A stretch of DNA of 15,681 nt, taken from the NCBI GenBank assembly GCA_005877525.1, contig VBON01000027.1, positions 1-15,681 of the forward strand. Direction: 5' to 3'. Made by a program: the position numbers and the translations under genes. Numbering within the stretch: position 1 is the stretch's first letter; each line of letters begins with the position of its first letter. Source of the stretch: Nitrospirota bacterium (GTDB lineage Bacteria > Nitrospirota > Nitrospiria > Nitrospirales > NS-4). This document shows positions 13,529 to 15,681 of the stretch, piece after piece. Below the pieces are notes generated by a model. That model had not been told where the DNA came from. It made no database searches and saw only the letters and a program-made list of their open reading frames with translations.

Positions 13529-13698
13529 TAGACAAAAACAGACCTCCCACTAATCCGTTGTCAAAAAGTCAACTTAATGTAACTCATTGAAAATATAGCT
13601 TATGGCGCTATCTGTTATTCAAAAAGCCGTCTAAATTAAGATAACCAGCCACGGGACCATTTCAAGGGCAGGAGAGTTAACGGCGGGATTTGTCGGGA

Positions 13699-14388
13699 CT
13701 ATTCGAGTTTTGTTAAGCGGTCCAAATCCTCTTGTCTGCCAATCACTACGAGCACATCGCCCTTTTCGATGACATCGTCAAGCGAAGGAGTCACGTTAAA
13801 GACCTCGTCGCTCACCATCCGGCCCTTCACCATGCGGGTGACCTTCTTTTTTATTCCGATAACATTGATCTGGTAGTTTTCCCGGATCTGGGCCTCCCCC
13901 AGGCGCAGCCCGGAAAGGTGATCGGGGACCGCGACTTCCTCGACGCTGTAGCCGGGGACGAGCTCTAAGTATTCGAATACGTTGGGGGAGATCAGTCGTT
14001 GGGCCAGCCGGGTCGCGGCGTCCCGTTCGGGAAAGATCACTTCAGTAACCCCAAGATTTTGCAAGATCTGGCCATGAAGAGGGGAAACCCCTTTCGCGAT
14101 GATCTGCTTTACGCCGATCTCTTTGAGAGTCTGAACGATCAGGATGCTGGCTTCCAGGTTCTCTCCCATACTGACGACCGCGACATCGACGTTTTGGATA
14201 CTGATGGCGCGCAACGCCTTTTCATCCGTCGCATCGCACTGGACGGCAAAGGTGGCCAGATCGCTGATCGACTGCACTTTTTCCGGATCCACGTCGATGG
14301 CCAGGACTTCGCAGCCTTTGCGGATCAAGGTTTCTGCCACCCCATAGCCGAATCGACCGAGACCGATCACCGCAACCTGCCGTTTCAT
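13699..14388 (-). CDS. ktrA: K+ uptake regulatory subunit KtrA/TrkA (RCK protein)
   Basis: Cytoplasmic gating ring of a Ktr/Trk potassium transporter; binds nucleotides (ATP/ADP, NADH) and opens the membrane subunit. 229 residues: an RCK_N Rossmann domain (about 3-120) with GLGRFG (9-14) and acidic Asp32 at the end of strand 2, then an RCK_C domain (about 140-225, LVPGYSVEEVAVPDHLSG... KGDVLVVIGRQEDLDRL). This single-RCK form matches KtrA rather than the double-length E. coli TrkA. ATG 14388 has GGGAG upstream. It lies 13 bases after the ktrB stop, so both subunits share an mRNA. Confidence 0.93.
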   Translation of the reverse strand: MKRQVAVIGLGRFGYGVAETLIRKGCEVLAIDVDPEKVQSISDLATFAVQCDATDEKALRAISIQNVDVAVVSMGENLEASILIVQTLKEIGVKQIIAKGVSPLHGQILQNLGVTEVIFPERDAATRLAQRLISPNVFEYLELVPGYSVEEVAVPDHLSGLRLGEAQIRENYQINVIGIKKKVTRMVKGRMVSDEVFNVTPSLDDVIEKGDVLVVIGRQEDLDRLTKLE

Positions 14389-14401
14389 TCATTCTCCCTC
14401 A

Positions 14402-15681
14402 CTATCCGATGACCACGCGTGCCTCTGCATAACGGTAGCGCAACTCCTTATGGGTCCGAACCGCGAACAGGCCCAAGGCCAGAGGCCCCAATCGCCCGAT
14501 GAACATCGTCACGATGATAATACATTTCCCGAATTCACTAAAGAGTGCCGAAAAGCTCAGCACCCCTCCATTGCCGGTAGACAGCCCGACAGTTCCGGCC
14601 GCGGACGCCACCTCAAACAAGATCCTCAGGAATTCTTGACTCTCAGAATAAGAGAGAACCATCGTAAAGCCGGTTACGAGCCCCCAGGCCAGTGCCGCAA
14701 GGATGAATGACTTGGCCACAATTTCTTGTGGGATCCGCCGATGGAACATCATAACATCAGCACGACCTTTAAGCGTGCCCCAGATGGACGCCACAATAAT
14801 TCCAAAGGTGGTCGTCTTAATACCTCCGGCCGTACTACCAGGCGATCCCCCGACCACCATGAGCAGGATCAGCAGATAGAGCGCCGGCTTACCCATGAGG
14901 CTGAGATCGATGGTGTTGAAGCCCGCTGTCCTCGCCGAGACGGAGTGGAAATACGCCACCATGATCTGTTCTCCGGTAGACAAGGCACCCAAGGTCCTGT
15001 CGTTATGAATCTCGAATCCCCAGATGCCTGCCGTGCCTCCCACGATGAGGAGTCCCGTCACGAGAAACGCCAGCTTGGTGTGGGTCGAAAACCGGACGCG
15101 CTCCCCATGGAAATTGTCCAGGATATCCCTGAAGACCAGAAAGCCAATGCCGCCCAGGATGATCAGAAGCGAAATCGTGAGGTTGACCAGCAGATCACTT
15201 CGATAAGGGATCAGGTTCTCGGAAAACAGCGAGAACCCAGCATTGTTGAAAGCCGAGACGGCATGAAAGATGCCCAAGTAAATGGCGCGCAGAGGCTCCA
15301 TGTCGGAGGCGAACCGGATAGCGAGAAAGCTCGCGCCGACGGCTTCGACCAAGAGAGTGATAACCACGATGATCTTGACGAATCGGACGAGACCCTCCAT
15401 GCTTAAGGTGCTGAGAACTTCCATCATCATCATGCGTTGCCGAAGGCCGATGCGTCGCCCCACTGCCAGCAATAGCAATGTCGCCATGGTCGAGTAGCCG
15501 AGCCCGCCCAGCTGAATGCCGGCCAGGATTACCAGCTGACCGAAGATTGTAAAGTCCTTGGGCGTATCGAGGACGATGAGTCCCGTTACGCACACGGCGG
15601 AAGTCATCGTGAACAGGGCATCGATGAACCGAACGGCACGTCCCGTACTCGCGAACGGCGTCATCAACAGAAGGCTGCCGA
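14402..15681 (-). CDS. ktrB: K+ transporter membrane subunit KtrB/TrkH family (5' end outside window)
   Basis: Ion-conducting subunit of the Ktr/Trk potassium uptake system in the inner membrane. The reading frame is open through the right edge (GSLLLMTPFAST continues the family's N-terminal helix), so the TTG at 15667 is not the real start; about 20-30 residues are probably missing. Four pore loops with the selectivity-filter glycine are visible: SAVCVTGL, SAFNNAGFS, SARTAGFNT and SAAGTVGLSTGN, each between two membrane helices. A lysine/arginine-containing helix break and GGSPGSTAGGIKTTTF (gating-loop type glycine-rich stretch) are also present. Transport may couple to Na+ as in KtrB, which cannot be read from the sequence. 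The stop is 13 bases before ktrA. Confidence 0.93.
   Translation of the reverse strand, partial: GSLLLMTPFASTGRAVRFIDALFTMTSAVCVTGLIVLDTPKDFTIFGQLVILAGIQLGGLGYSTMATLLLLAVGRRIGLRQRMMMMEVLSTLSMEGLVRFVKIIVVITLLVEAVGASFLAIRFASDMEPLRAIYLGIFHAVSAFNNAGFSLFSENLIPYRSDLLVNLTISLLIILGGIGFLVFRDILDNFHGERVRFSTHTKLAFLVTGLLIVGGTAGIWGFEIHNDRTLGALSTGEQIMVAYFHSVSARTAGFNTIDLSLMGKPALYLLILLMVVGGSPGSTAGGIKTTTFGIIVASIWGTLKGRADVMMFHRRIPQEIVAKSFILAALAWGLVTGFTMVLSYSESQEFLRILFEVASAAGTVGLSTGNGGVLSFSALFSEFGKCIIIVTMFIGRLGPLALGLFAVRTHKELRYRYAEARVVIG

Noticed and set aside
13655..13685. TGAAATGG on the minus strand as a possible fifth repeat copy
   Set aside because: Only eight to nine bases match; the CGCCAGCCC half and a hairpin are missing.

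Overview
The window looks like a chromosomal, housekeeping stretch of a GC-rich Gram-negative-type bacterium. Gene content (split ktrA/ktrB, an S1C protease next to lipB, an AsnRS of the ACEGTTTLFE type, many FG-GAP repeats) reminds me of Nitrospira and relatives (Nitrospirota). That assignment is inference from protein style and no marker in the window proves it. I see no phage, IS, CRISPR or tRNA/rRNA.

Layout, reading mostly on the minus strand from right to left. (1) 15681-13699: ktrB (5' end outside the window) and ktrA, a K+ uptake pair. (2) 13434-12211: a sigma-70 family factor behind a 264-bp spacer with abutting palindromes. (3) 12119-8011: a tight run made of a periplasmic S1C protease with a broken PDZ end, lipB, a 121-aa protein, a glutamate-type dehydrogenase, a four-helix membrane protein and a 106-aa protein. 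(4) 7908-7378: an exported protein of unknown function behind an unusual promoter. (5) 4624-7283, plus strand: an FG-GAP propeller lipoprotein, a 60-aa membrane protein, a 62-aa zinc-ribbon protein, and a D,D-carboxypeptidase overlapping the zinc-ribbon gene by 4 bases. (6) 4511-1, minus strand: asnS, then the head of a division/cell-wall (dcw) cluster: rsmH, ftsL, ftsI (3' end outside the window).

The dcw genes, the carboxypeptidase and the protease all concern the envelope. rsmH has a near-consensus promoter followed by three 10-bp-spaced AGTGGG repeats that match the known MraZ operator, although no mraZ lies between promoter and rsmH.

The most unusual points are: a family of four short intergenic repeats (21-bp core GCCATTTCACCCGCCAGCCCC) beside GC-rich hairpins, three of them just upstream of a start codon; the MraZ-type operator without mraZ; an in-frame gap of about 13 residues in the SAM-binding region of RsmH; and a frameshifting gap in the PDZ domain of the S1C protease.
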